The notes under the pieces are model-generated. The model ran no database searches, had not been told where the DNA came from, and saw nothing but the letters and a program-made list of their open reading frames with translations. The position numbers were made by a program, and so were the translations under genes. Positions 14,001 to 24,799 of a DNA stretch of 64,000 nt are shown piece after piece. Position 1 is the first letter of the stretch. Every line of letters begins with the position of its first letter. Origin of the DNA: Akebia trifoliata (lineage: Eukaryota > Streptophyta > Magnoliopsida > Ranunculales > Lardizabalaceae); NCBI GenBank assembly GCA_017979445.1, contig CM030715.1:31307756-31371755 (forward strand), written 5' to 3'.

Positions 14001-14284
14001 CTTCTGCTAGGTATGCGACCGGATGCTAATATATTGATCTTCTTAGATATCAGAAAGGCTCTGGAAGGTAGAGTTCCCATGTTTTTTTTTAGCATCTTGG
14101 CCCCGAAACGATATTCAAACCTTGATGTCTACTAATGCCTATTCTTGTTCTTGTTCTAGAGGGAATGAAGATATACATTTCAGACAACAAGGTGGTCTTG
14201 ACTGAAGGTTTCGACGGTGTTGTACCTGTCAAATACTTTGAAAAGTTAGAAACATGGCCAAATAGACAACCTGTACACTTTTAA
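11004..14284 (+). CDS. TPT1: tRNA 2'-phosphotransferase (TPT1/KptA), copy A
   Basis: Eight exons: 11004-11056, 11137-11244, 11463-11610, 12246-12335, 12426-12480, 12604-12726, 14011-14067, 14160-14284. They make 759 bases and 252 residues with consistent phases and no stop. The enzyme transfers the splice-junction 2'-phosphate of tRNA to NAD+, giving ADP-ribose 1'',2''-cyclic phosphate and nicotinamide. The four family Arg/His residues are visible: Arg59-His60 (ILRHMASELNL), Arg125 in RANQGHS, and Arg175 in MKRLHVHF. His155-Gly-Thr starts the second lobe, followed by ILIFLDIRKAL and DGVVPVKYF. The ATG at 11004 opens a short Ser-rich leader absent from bacterial KptA. Copy A has Met-Cys where B and C have Thr-Arg before ILRH. 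Intron 6 carries a SINE-like repeat and a complete Fold-A element. Copy A is diverged from B and C, so it is the older split. Confidence 0.93.
13091..13471. mobile_element. complete Fold-A fold-back element in TPT1-A intron 6
   Basis: 381 bases starting GGGAAATGTTCAATGCCC and ending GGTGTTGAACGGGACCC. The 9 bases ATTTTAATT at 13082-13090 and 13472-13480 are identical, a Mutator-size target duplication. Introns 6 of copies B and C read straight through this site (TTTATTTTAAG), so the empty site is known. Inside are two separate hairpins (about 13130-13250 and 13310-13415), each built on GGAATGGGCTGATTTTTGG and its inverse, with a spacer holding AAAATCGTGGACCGTC. No ORF. Confidence 0.88.
13840..13966 (+). 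repeat. SINE-like tRNA-derived repeat in TPT1-A intron 6
   Basis: A box-A-like TAGCTAAGTCGTTAG (13849-13863) and box-B-like GGTTCAAACTCC (13896-13907) are spaced as in a pol III promoter, followed by ~45 bases and a long A tail. Copies at the same intron position in B (23085-23195) and C (32345-32460) show insertion before the triplication. It does not fold as a functional tRNA. Confidence 0.6.
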
Positions 14285-15364
14285 GGTGTTCGATCACAGA
14301 TTTTGAGTCAAAAATGAAAGCGGTCGTGATTGATTCTGACAATCCTTAAAAATTAAGCTTATCATTGGAAACTTTGGCTTGGGTATATTACTCAAGGTTG
14401 ATGAAGATTCAAGATATAGATTTATGTTTTATTATAAGTTTATGCCAGACAACCTCCTGTTCTCATTAGTAGAGAAAGGGGGTGTCTGGTTATGAACTTT
14501 AAAGTTGCTCATTGAATGGGATTCCATCAGCATGAGATGACAATGTAATCAGATTATGGTGCCAGCATTTATTAATCTGGTTTAATATGAAACAGAAGAG
14601 ATTTAAAAATGATTCAATGTGATGGACAATTAAGTCTCCAAGATCGAAATGAATTCCTGAGTAATCTCGATCTCGGTTGAGTTTTAAAATCATGATCCAT
14701 TGTCCATCTATCAATTTTGTCTGGAATTCGATGTTAAAGAACAGGAACCTAAGTGCTAAGCAGTTAAATGAACATTCAAGATTACAAAATCAAATAATAG
14801 TAATAGATTGATAAATTAAACAAAGTTATCAATGCATTGCAATAAAAAATTGATCATAAAGATGTTGAAATTTTGATGATGAAGCATATAGATTGAAGAA
14901 GATTGAGGAATGAAATCTGTAGAATTTTTTTCCTGAATCCTAGATTAATTGTAATTTTGTTTTTTGGGAAGGTAACTAGATTCATTCTTTCTTCATCATT
15001 GTTGTGGTTTCCTTTTTGACAATTATTATTATGCTTTCTTTGAAGAGTCCAACTAGCCTTACTACGTAAGGATTTCACCCTCAATAATGCCTTACCTTGT
15101 GGCATCCAAAAACATGATCTGATGTAGAGGACAAAAATTTATCGACTTTGATTTTATTTTTTTGCCAAAAGAAGTTATTATTCACCGTTGAATTTCAATT
15201 TTAATTTTGAGATTTATGTGAAAGTTCAGTAGCCGTCCATTTTCAAAACCTTGGATCTTACTTAAAAGAATTTTTTTTTTTTTTTAAATTTTCGAAGAAA
15301 CATAGAAGGCTTTGGTATTGGATTGTTGACGTGGTTGTCCATTTGAGTCGAACGACCCATAGAG
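14285..15364. other. 3' flank of TPT1-A, shared with B and C
   Basis: Homologous to the flanks of B and C (for example TTTATGCCAGACAACCTCC and TGATGGACAATT), but lacking the ~0.47-kb stretch with the Fold-B element present at 23880-24355. From ~15100 it holds an unclassified repeat (CATGATCTGATGTAGAGG, GTCCATTTTCAAAACCTTGG) also seen near 9790, 34080 and, inverted, 58080-58260. No gene. Confidence 0.55.
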
Positions 15365-15950
15365 CATCTCCAATGTTCCACTAAAGAGAAAAGCTTGTTA
15401 TATTTTTTATTATTTATATAAATTCTTATTCTCATTACAAATCCTTTTCATTTCTTGTGGATCTTGGAGCTTAGAGTTGAAGAGAAATTGATTTTGTTGA
15501 GAATTATAAGATTAATATTACAGGAACCATGATAAGAAATTTATAGGGATTACATTAACCAAGATAAGGAAATTAGCCAAACATAAATATTTTAATTTAT
15601 TAGTATTTCCTAATATAGAATATGTTAATTGATATTGCTATATATATTATTCTCCAACATCACCTTTCGAGATGATATACATTAATGATATAATGTATCA
15701 TGTATCATAATATGTTGTATCTAGTTCTCCAAGAAGAGTGTTTACGAGCCAGATTCCTCTTGAAGATGCCATTGAAATTTAACACCTTGTACTGTTCCCA
15801 TCATGAATTTCTGTTAATTTCTAATACTATGTCGATTAGGATATGTGGTGTTGAAGTAGTAATGAAATCTCTCTTTTTTGTACATCGAGTCTACCATTGC
15901 CAGCACCCTTGTGGCTTAGGTTACATTTTTTTTTTTTTTTTTAGGATATT
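15365..15950 (+). pseudogene. duplicated last-exon fragment of the S13 gene
   Basis: Matches 7040-7440 (end of S13 intron 4 plus exon 5). The exon equivalent is 15886-15919 and reads ESTIASTLVA then TAG, one substitution from the functional ESTTASTLVA. The acceptor has changed from TGCAG to TACAT, so it could not be spliced even if transcribed. The rest of S13 is absent, so this is a DNA-level fragment copy and not a retrocopy. An extra stretch (about 15476-15740) interrupts it. Confidence 0.88.
15495..15659. mobile_element. short LTR-like insertion inside the S13 fragment
   Basis: Begins TGTTGAGAATTATAAG and ends ATTATTCTCCAACA, with TGTTG/CAACA ends like copia-type or TRIM LTRs. It falls in a stretch missing from the parent S13 intron. 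No matching 5-base target duplication was found, so the limits and class are tentative. Confidence 0.4.
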
Positions 15951-15989
15951 GATGAAGTTTGCTTAGTATATCCTAAATGTCTTCATCTT

Positions 15990-16080
15990 CATCCTCTGGC
16001 AGAAAATCCTTGATTTTCTCCCTCAAACGAGCCTTCTCCAATCTCAAGCTATAGATTTTTACCATAAATTTTCAACCTTA
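15990..16080 (-). pseudogene. unidentified charged C-terminal coding fragment
   Basis: On the minus strand, an open stretch reads MVKIYSLRLEKARLREKIKD then FLPEDEDEDI and a stop at about 15976-15979. Its Lys/Arg/Glu-rich helical character followed by an acidic tail looks more like protein than the AT-rich surroundings, but only ~30 codons are open. I do not recognise it; it could be a gene fragment or chance. Confidence 0.25.
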
Positions 16081-16639
16081 AAATTGTGTCGTTCAACGAC
16101 TAGACCTCAAAGAGTTTTTGGTAGAAAAGTTAAGGATATTTACAAGACATTGAAGATCAACAAGATAGGACTTTTGGAGAATTTTTGCCTAGAAAAATTT
16201 AGGACTTTTACAAGACATTAAATATGAGATTAAAACGTTAAAAATTGTTTTGTGATAGGGGAAATTCTTAGAAAATGGAAGATTTATAAGGTTTTAAACC
16301 CTCACTTTCAACTTTATGATTCTGCCCTTTAACCTGCAAACCTTGTATGAATCCCAATATAAAAATCAACAAGGGCTTCCGATAAGCCATTGAGGAGGAA
16401 AATTGAATTAGGTAAAGTGTTGCGATCTAGAATTACGTGTCTACCTGATACATTTTTATTGGAGTTCAAACACAATGGGCTGCATGAACAGCTAGATTAG
16501 GAGCCCAAGTTGTTCTAAACATCAACTAATGAGTGCCACGTAGACACTTAAGCTATTTTATAGGAATGGGACATGGATCCTGAGTCTTAGTTAAAAATAG
16601 TTCATGAGGCTAATAGCTTGAATCCGTGAGATTAATAGC

Positions 16640-17100
16640 TTCTCTCATACTTTCGAGTTCATAATTTTAATGTCGAACTCGACGCTTTTTAAATTATAGT
16701 CGAGTTCACTGCTTTTTTAAATAAAAAGTGATGAACTCGACATTGGTAAAACCCTTCCATTTTTTAGTTTTTCCGATTAATATACATGAAAAAATCGACT
16801 AAAATTTTGAAATAACAAGTTGTTTAAATGATTTTAACACAAAAGAATCGTTATTGATCGATTTTCATTAAAAAACTAAGAAAAAAAAGTGAAAAAAACC
16901 CCTAATTTTTTATATACATCTTTAAAATATTTAAAAAAATCTTTGAAAATGACTTCTTCTTCTTTCTTAAATATTTTCTGATGGAAAATAGTCTCCAAAT
17001 CCCAATTGAAATATCAAAAATCCAATTTTTGAATGAAAACGATGAATTTGAAGGATTATGGCATTTCATCGTGAGAATGTGCAAATAGACCCACTTAGGA
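16640..17100. repeat. dispersed repeat, inverted partner of 7740-8200
   Basis: The reverse complement matches 7900-8190 over about 340 bases. Adjacent GAGTTCGACATT-type words (16650-16750) likewise match those at 8690-8810. No coding content supported. Confidence 0.5.
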
Positions 17101-17204
17101 TCAAAACCTATATTGGATGTATCAACTAAAAAACGAGTTAATATGTCCTTTGGATTTTAGATGAGTCATGTTTTAAACTATTAATTTAATAACATGAGTC
17201 ATGA

Positions 17205-17509
17205 TTTTTTGACGCCCCGGACGTGCCATGCGCTAGAACCACAAGTTTTTTCCCTCAAGATACACAATTGTACATCCCCCATAAATAAATGCATATGTAT
17301 ATCCCGATGAAAGAGCCTATGACTTTAGCACATGTCACGTCAGAGGGCGTGTGTTAGAGGGAGGCATTAGAAAATTGTTATTCTAATAACATTGAGAGAG
17401 TCGTGATTTTCTGACGTGACCTCTAATGCTCCCGTGGCATCTGCTAGAATCACATATCTTTTCCTCTGGGAACACAGCTCCCAATATTTATGGGGATGTG
17501 CAGTTGTTG
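17205..17509. mobile_element. Fold-B copies, split by a later insertion
   Basis: Two tandem partial Fold-B sequences: GATTTTTTGACGCCCCGGAC, GCGCTAGAACCACAAG and CACAATTGTACATCCCCC, then a second with TTTCTGACGTGACCTC and GGGGATGTGCAGTTG. The second is cut at 17509 by the hAT-like element and seems to resume at 18738. Confidence 0.6.
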
Positions 17510-17746
17510 ACATGATATAAAAGTGTCAATGGATAGTCGAAATCCGAATCCTAATTCGAATTCAAATTTGAAAAATCGGATATCGAATTCGGATTCGAAT
17601 GTTATTTTAACATTCGAATGAATTTCGAATACGAATTCAGATGTTACGAAATCCGATTCGATAATATCCGCTCCGATTATAAAGACATGTGTTACATATT
17701 CATGTTGCATAGCAAAACTTATATATATATATATATATATATATAT

Positions 17747-18110
17747 GGGTCGCGTTATTACGACCCCCATTACGACCCCCTTTGCGACACACCTTTTTGT
17801 CTTATATGGGCAAAAATGTTTGGAGTGGGCTGCTTTTTTGTGAGGATGATCTCTGTGATGAGGGGATCATCCTGGCAAAAAATCATCCCATTCCAAAACT
17901 TCTAATCCCATCAAAATTGATTTACAAAAATTGGACGGTCTATAATTTTTCACAAAAATCGGACGGTCTAGAAGTTTTGGAATATGATGATTTTTTGCCA
18001 GGATGATCTCCTCATCACAGAGATCATCCTCACAAAAAATCAGCCCATTCCAAACATTTTTGCCCATATAAGACAAAATGGTGTGTCGCAAAGGGGGTCG
18101 TACTAACCCG

Positions 18111-18114
<4 letters not shown>
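17747..18114. mobile_element. Fold-A element, GGGTCG-ended subtype, in (TA)n
   Basis: 368 bases with ~100-base terminal inverted repeats: left GGGTCGCGTTATTACGACCC, right GTCGTACTAACCCGACCC. The left arm has an extra 13-base CATTACGACCCCC duplication. TA runs border both ends. Because the arms are mirror images, similar ORFs appear on both strands (17782-18006 plus, 17867-18091 minus) and are not genes. Confidence 0.85.
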
Positions 18115-18144
<30 letters not shown>

Positions 18145-18147
<3 letters not shown>

Positions 18148-18470
18148 TCTCGTGTATTCAAGTTTCACAACGAAACTAAAGTTCAAATGTTTATCTTCTC
18201 AACCCGTAACACAGAACCAGCAAATGGGTTTCGGCTGTGCAAGCTCCCACTTGCCACTCTCTTCTCCGACCGGCAAATATCAATGTAGGTATTTCCTCCC
18301 TCTCTCTCTCAAAATAAAACTAAAACCCTCTTTTTTTTTATTGTGCGAGTTCCATAATGACATAACCACCATCTTCTCTGACCGGCGAGCATAAGGTAGA
18401 TGAATCGGCGTCGGAATCTCTTTCTCTCTCTCAAAAGCTCAACGACATCGTCAGGTTAGGAATTTTTTGT
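18145..18470 (+). pseudogene. captured gene fragment inside the hAT-like element
   Basis: An ATG at 18224 opens MGFGCASSHLPLSSPTGKYQ, followed by a possible donor (ATGTAG|GTATTTCC). About 150 bases on, an open stretch reads GEHKVDESASESLSLSQ then KLNDIVR up to a CAG|GTTAGG donor. The normal-looking codon use and polypyrimidine tracts contrast with the AT-rich TE around it. I do not recognise the parent gene. It fits transduplication of a host 5' region. Confidence 0.45.
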
Positions 18471-18737
18471 TTTTTGTTTTTTTTTTTCGAATAAATTTCG
18501 GATATTTCGAATAGTAAATACTTTCGAAAAATTTTCGAATAATAAATTTCAGATTCGAATCAAATAATATCGGATATCTGATAATTTATTCGGATACGAA
18601 TTCAAATATTTGTTAGTGGTATCCGATCAGATTCGAATTCGAATTCGAATTCGGATATCACTAAAAAATTTCAGATTCGAATTCGAATATAACACTATCC
18701 GATCGGATATGTATCCGTTGACAGGCCTAACATGATA

Positions 18738-18905
18738 TGTGCTAGGACGAAGATCTTGTTTTCTTGGGATGCACAATTTTAATATTTATGGAGATGTGCA
18801 GTTCTTTATCTCGAGAAAAAGGATCTGCAACTCTAACCTATGCCACGTCAAGAAGCGTATGGCGGCGAATGTCAGAGGGGGCGTCAGAAAATCACGACAC
18901 TAAAT
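18738..18905. mobile_element. Fold-B right part
   Basis: Contains TTTATGGAGATGTGCAGTTC, GGATCTGCAACTCTAACC and GTCAGAAAATCACGACAC, matching Fold-B right arms. It is the continuation of the copy interrupted at 17509. Confidence 0.55.
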
Positions 18906-19110
18906 TGATCATCTTCGCGAGTCATCTCGGTCTCGGACGAGTTTTAAAAACAACTGGTATTTTGCAACAATACCAAACATTCGATCGATGTGGGCTTACG
19001 CAAGCACTAATGGACTTCGCATCCTGCGTTTCTGTGTTCTCTTCTCACCTTTAACCACTACTACTAACGTTATTAAAACAGCAAAATTCAGATTTGGAGC
19101 CTTAATTTTA

Positions 19111-22100
19111 ATGGAGAGGAACCACTCCTCTTCCTTCTCTGCTTCTGCTCATCATTCCAAAAGAAGGTAACTGTCGCTACCACTTCTACCTCTCAATTCT
19201 CTCAAAGCCCTAATCATCTAATCAATTTCTAATGCTATCTTATTTTTCAGTGGTGGTGGTGGTGGTGGTAGAGGTAAGGGTTTGGAGATGAGAGATGAAC
19301 GGCAGCGATCAGGAGGCGGAGCCACCAAAGATAAAATCGACGCTCTCGGTAGACTCTTGTAAGTTTTACTATTTTATTTTATTTTTTAAATCTGATTTTG
19401 TTTTAGGTGCACATTATATACCTGTTCAACACTTGGGGAGCATTTGGCATTGTTTTTCTTTTTTTTTTTTAAATCTAATTTCATCCTGTTATTTGATGGC
19501 TGAAGTTTAATGTCAGGGTCCTGTTTGGATTGCCATGGTTTCACTCCAAAAAAGTTATTTCTTAAGTTTTATTTTTGGTTTTTGGTATGAAACCATAATT
19601 CATAAAGGCCCTTAAATGAAATGATGTTCAAGTTCAGATGAGGCATTTTTTAGGTTTGGGTTATAATGTGTTGGTAACTTTTTGTAATAGAATTGAAAAG
19701 TGCTGATTTATTTTTTAATGAAAATTTTCAGGACACGTATTCTGCGCCATATGGCGTCTGAGTTGAATTTGGATATGCGGAGTGATGGATATGTCAGGGT
19801 GCAAGATTTATTGAATTTGAATATGAAAACTTTCGCTAACATTCCCTTAAGATCGCACACAATTGATGATATTAGAGAGGTCGGTTGGATTTCTTAAATT
19901 CTTCTATTCTTTCTTGCTTATTGAAATTTAAATTTACTTATGTTTTGGAGGATAAGACTCCATGTAGCAAAGTTACATCCTTGAAGTTTTATAAATTGTT
20001 GTTGTAAATCATGTGAGCCAAGTAAACTTGCGAGCCAGCTTAACCCGTAAATAGGCCAGAATACTTGAGCTCAAGCTGAGCTTGGACATCGGTGATTTTT
20101 CATTTGGGCTAAGATTTTGATGCCTGAACCCATTGACAACCAGCTTTACATAATGAACAAAAAAAGTTATATTTGGTTTCAAGGCTTTGCTAAAAAAAAA
20201 TTAGCCTCTTTAGAAACCAAGTTTTGAGTGCAGTTGCCAAGGATGATGTTCACATTCTAAAATTATTCCTACCAAGATATAAAATTCTTGTTATCCTTGC
20301 TGAAATTATGCTGCAAAATTGACCTTGTAACCAAACACTCCCTCGAAGGTAGCCAGCTAGAAGACCTGTGGTGGTTTCATTTTTTATTACAATATTGCAT
20401 ATCAGTGTAGCATAATTTTGTATCTATGAAACTGTGTTTTTTTTTTCCTGGATTATATTAAAGGAATACTTCTTTTCTGGATTATATTTATTTGATGGAG
20501 AGTTGATAAAATAACCAAGTCAGCCGTTAATTTTTCAGGCAGTTAGGAAGGACAATAAGCAGCGGTTTAGCCTTTTGGAAGAAAATGGGGAGTTGTTAAT
20601 ACGGGCAAACCAAGGACACACTATAACGGTAATATTTGAATTTCAATTTCGTTCAGGTTGGTAACGGAAACATTTCTTGGAAACATTTTGACTGCTAAGG
20701 GAATTAATGCAATTTTTGTGGAAATGTTATGAAAGGATGGAAGTATCAAGGAATTTTTCATTGGAATTGTAGGAAATGATTAAATAGACATAAAAATGTA
20801 CTCATAATTAAACAACAAAATGGAGTGTGGAAACGAAGATCAGTAGTGTTCCACTATATGTTAGTGTAAGTATCTGAGAATCCAACATTGAAAACAACTA
20901 CATTCTCTGTGAAAAGGAGATTAATATTATCAAATTAACTACAAACATCTTGATGTTTAAATTCTTGATTGAATGGACATACTATTAAGAGGTACGCTCT
21001 CACATTATTATTATTATATTTTTTAGTTTTTAAATATTCTAGATGACTTTACTTTAAAAGTCAGTTCATATTATAAATCAAATCCATAGAAATAGAAATG
21101 TGGAAAGTAACGGTATTTAACGGGAAAGAAGCTCAACACATTCTAGGGCCTATGTCATGTGGTGTAACACGTAGTTTTTATCAAGGTCAACCTAGTGATA
21201 GGGCTTATTTGATGGGCTGTAAAATGAAACCAATCTGACCATCCAAACCATTACGTTCTTTTTTCTAAAACAATCGTAGCCACTTCTTTCCTTCTTTTTT
21301 CCCCACTGTTTACCTGCTTATTTAACTATACACGTTTGTATCCTCAATCAAATACCTAGGTACAAACCATCTTTACAAACTAGGGAAAATGCCTCCTGAC
21401 TGAACCAAACATCTCACCCCTGATCTAGTATTTTATTCATATTCGCTATGTCACTGTATTGACCATAGTAAGTTTGAGTATGCTCTCAGCCTCTCGGTTG
21501 ACTAACTAAATCAGGGTCCTTTGGGTAAATGGCTGGGTTTTTACTTTAAAGATTGAATAAACATAAACAGCGCAATAAAACTAAAAATTTAAGATTTTGT
21601 TTAGAATGTCATGCCTACAACTATGTAACGAGGCCATTCCATTTCCTTAAAAAAGGGGCTGTTACACACCTAAACACTCGTCATCATTTATTTATTATTA
21701 TTATTATTATTTTTTTGGATGGCTAAACTGGACTTTAACTCACAACCTCAAAGTTGCTTTGAAATATGTCAAACCAACTCAGCTATGGGTCTAAGCCCAT
21801 GTTGCTTTAACTTTCGTCTACAACTATTCCTATACTGTTTATAAATGTTAATTTGTTTGAACTTCCAGATAATTATTAAAATAGTTTTTCTATTTTATAC
21901 CTTTATAAAGTATAAGTCAATTGTATGGACTTGCTTGTGCATCAGGTTTTTGACATGTGTTTTAGTGTGGAAGTTACACATACTGACTAGCTTGTATGCA
22001 AGATTGTTATATTAAAAACCTATCTCTGGGTCCATCTCAATTTATTCATTCAGTTAGTCCTCTATTCAAATTTTCATGCTATTTGGGGTTCCACATATTT

Positions 22101-23556
22101 TGTGCAGGCTATTGAATCTGAAAGCTTATTAAGGCCAATCCTTTCCGCTGATGAAGTTCCTGGTAAAGAAATCTGTTTTCTCAACTTTTATTGAGCTGTA
22201 TTGTGTTTATTCTTAGATCATAACTTGATTTATGGATTGGCTCACATCTAGTTTCTTCTTAATATGCAGTATGCGTACATGGAACCTATAAAAGGAATCT
22301 GGACTCAATTTTGCAGTCTGGTCTCAAACGCATGAAAAGGTTGCATGTTCATTTCTCCAGTGGCTTGCCAATGGATGGAAATGTAATTAGTGGTACAGTT
22401 TGAAAGATCCCTTTCTTGAATGTTAGTTTCGTCTCTTGTTATTTTATTTACAAACATTCATGTTTGTTAATGTGGACAAACTCATTTACAGTTTTTTAAG
22501 CCTTTATGTATCGACACTTTGAATAGGTTTTGCGTAGAGTTTTTGTTGTTGGATATTTTTTCTTTTATACAAGATGACTATTACCCTGTTTATAACTCAA
22601 ATTTCAGCCAAGATCATACTTTCATAGGTATTTAGACACATTCTTTCAAGATTGAAGAGCATTCCTTTCATTTAGCATGCTTGGCTTGCCTCCTTTTTGA
22701 CCATTAAACCAACTATGTAAGATCACCAATACTGTTTATTTTAAGTTTTTTCATTTCCCTCTAACTAATTCTTTGCCGAGCGAAGCAAATTATTATTCGA
22801 AAGAATCTTACATTACTTTTTTCTAGGATAAGTTAACTAGCTATCTGAACACATGCCACCAATCCTTTTGAGGATTCTAGAAATGGCTTTCTATTTATTC
22901 TTTCAGATAGCTTCGAGTAGCATTGATTTGAATGTAAGAAATATGAGCTGGCAACTCCTTTTGTATTATTATTTAGATGTTTAATAAATAGAAAGTTCAA
23001 TATCTTTAAGTTAACCTCAACTCCTGAACTGGGACTTAATTAAATTATTTTTATCTGGAAAAGAAATAAATTCGTTGAATTTGAAAACTTAGCTAATTTG
23101 GTAAGACCTGTGGGTTGTTTTGTTCTCACATGCTTCATTCAAACTCCTTTGAACCCAAATTCACTTGCTAACCAGTTAGACCTATTGAAAAAAAGAGAGC
23201 ATTGGCTGGCTTCTAACACAAAACTGATTTATCCTTCTGCTAGGCATGCGACGGGATGTTAATGTATTGATCTTCTTAGATATCAGAAAGGCCCTGGAAG
23301 GTAACACTTCCCATGTTTTTTTTTTACATCTTAGCTCTGAAACGATATTCAAACCTAGATTATTTTTCTGATATAATGATGAACTGTTAAGAGACATAGA
23401 TGTCTACTAATGCCTACTGTTCTTGTTCCAGAGGGAATGAAGATTTACATTTCAGACAACAAGGTGGTCTTGACTGAAGGTTTCAACGGTGTTGTACCTG
23501 TCAAATACTTTGAAAAGATAGAAACATGGCCAAATCGACTACCTGTACCCTTTTAA
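19111..23556 (+). CDS. TPT1: tRNA 2'-phosphotransferase (TPT1/KptA), copy B
   Basis: Eight exons: 19111-19166, 19251-19358, 19732-19879, 20539-20628, 22108-22162, 22270-22392, 23244-23300, 23432-23556; 762 bases, 253 residues, intact. It starts MERNHSSSFSASAHHSKR and a Gly run; the family residues are present in TRILRHMASELNL, IRANQGHT and MKRLHVHF. The C-terminus ends VKYFEKIETWPNRLPVPF. Same phases as copy A. Intron 4 is 1479 bases (90 in A) and holds a SINE-like repeat near 21690-21815. Everything from intron 1 onward belongs to the unit duplicated to make copy C. Copy B keeps both exon 1 and the upstream region shared with A, so it is the best candidate for the ancestral-type locus. Confidence 0.93.
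21688..21815 (-). repeat. SINE-like repeat in TPT1-B intron 4
   Basis: On the minus strand, a box-A-like TAGCTGAGTTGGTTTGACA and box-B-like GAGGTTGTGAGTTAAAGTCC are followed by a simple AAT-rich tail. The same insertion is at 30955-31075 in copy C; copy A has only a 90-base intron here. Confidence 0.6.
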
Positions 23557-24120
23557 GCTACGGAGGAGATGATAATAGTACCAAGAGAATCCTTTGGCTA
23601 GTGTTTGAAGGCTTGAAGGTGTTCGATCACTGGAAACTTTGGCCTGGGTATTACTCAGGGTTGATGAAGATTCAAGATATTGATTTATGTTTTATCATAA
23701 GTTTATGCCAGACAACCTCCTGTTCATTAGTAGAGAAAGGGGGTGTCTGGTAATGCACTTTAAAGTTGCTCATTGAATGGGATTCCATCAGCATGAGATG
23801 ACAATGTAATCAGATTATGGTGCCAACTTTGTTAGTGTTGTTTCTTTTTTCCTGTTATAATCTGGTTTAATATGAAACAGTAGAAGTTTAATTACAAAAT
23901 CTCATTTTATATAGGTGTTTGTGTATGTGGACAGCTAAAAATGAATTGTATAAAAACGATGGAGCTGCAAATTTTGCAGTTGGTATTTCGAGCATGTAAG
24001 CACTTACCCTAGTTATTGAGCATGACTTGCCTATAATCAAATCAGTTGGCAAACATGGTGTAATTTTTTCGTGATGTTGTTGAAAGTGCTAATGTTTATT
24101 ACCCTAGCATATATGTTAAA
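23557..24120 (+). other. 3' UTR and flank of TPT1-B
   Basis: Shared with the flank of C and in part with A. The ORF at 23526-23753 overlaps the last exon out of frame and runs into the 3' UTR; its twin at 32787-33023 reflects recent duplication, not selection. Confidence 0.55.
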
Positions 24121-24121
24121 A

Positions 24122-24336
24122 GAATCGTGGTTTTTTGACGCCCCCTGACACATGCTCCTATACGCCCACTGCTGTGGCATGAGCTAGAACCATAGATTTT
24201 TCCCCTGGGATACACAACTGTACATCCTCATAAATATGTGCAGTTTTGCATGCTGAAGAAAAGAATCTATGATTCTAGCACATGCCACGTCAGAAGGGCG
24301 TGTGTCAGAGAGGCCTGTCAGAAAATCATTATTCAT
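24122..24336. mobile_element. Fold-B mini-element, near complete
   Basis: Left arm GAATCGTGGTTTTTTGACGC, then CACAACTGTACATCC; right arm AATCTATGATTCTAGCACAT, CACGTCAGAAGGGCG and TGTCAGAAAATCATTATTC. The arms are imperfect inverses around CATAAATATGTGCAG. The unit-2 copy is at 33378-33570. No ORF. Confidence 0.7.
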
Positions 24337-24799
24337 ATCAAAACATTAGCCAAGTCATCTGGAATGAGTCGATGTGATGGACAATTCAGCTTCAAGATCG
24401 AAATGAATTCCCGAGTAATCCCGATCTCAGTTGAGTTTTAAAACCATAATCTATTGTCCATCTAACGATTTCTTAATCTCTCTTGCTTTTTTTTTTCCTT
24501 CTGTTAAAGAACAGGAACCTAAGTGCTAAGCAGTTAAATGAACATGCAAGATTACAAAATCAAACGATAGCAATAGATTGATAAATTAAACAAAGTTATC
24601 AGTCCATTGCAATAAAAAATTGATCATAAAGAAGTTGAAATTTTGACGATTGAGGAATGAAATCTAAGGAAAAAGTTTTCCGAATCCTTTGTTCATCATA
24701 TGACATATCATGTTTGAGGTTTCCTTTTTTTTTTTTTTTGCATAATTATTATTATGCTTTCTTTAAAGAGTTCAACTAGCCTTACTGAGTTGGTAAGGA

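Larger units (their letters stand above)
17518..18729. mobile_element. hAT-like element carrying host gene-like sequence
   Basis: 1212 bases. The left end TAAAAGTGTCAATGGATA and right end TATCCGTTGACAGGCCTA are inverted repeats of the TAGGNNTGTCAA hAT type. The 8 bases ACATGATA flank it exactly (17510-17517 and 18730-18737). Subterminal regions are dense in GAATTCGAATTCG/GGATATC words. It contains a complete Fold-A element between (TA)n runs (17717-18142) and gene-like exons at 18145-18470. No transposase, so it moved by activity supplied elsewhere. Confidence 0.82.

Noticed and set aside
17782..18091. Similar ORFs on both strands (MRHT..LSYMGKNVW) and again at 57117-57359
   Set aside because: They arise because Fold-A arms are inverted repeats; each reads through the same arm from opposite ends. 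No start context, no domain, and the family is clearly palindromic DNA.
23526..23753. ORF MAKSTTCTLLS..., also at 32787-33023
   Set aside because: It overlaps the last TPT1 exon in another frame and continues into the 3' UTR; conservation between B and C is explained by the recent duplication, and copy A lacks it.
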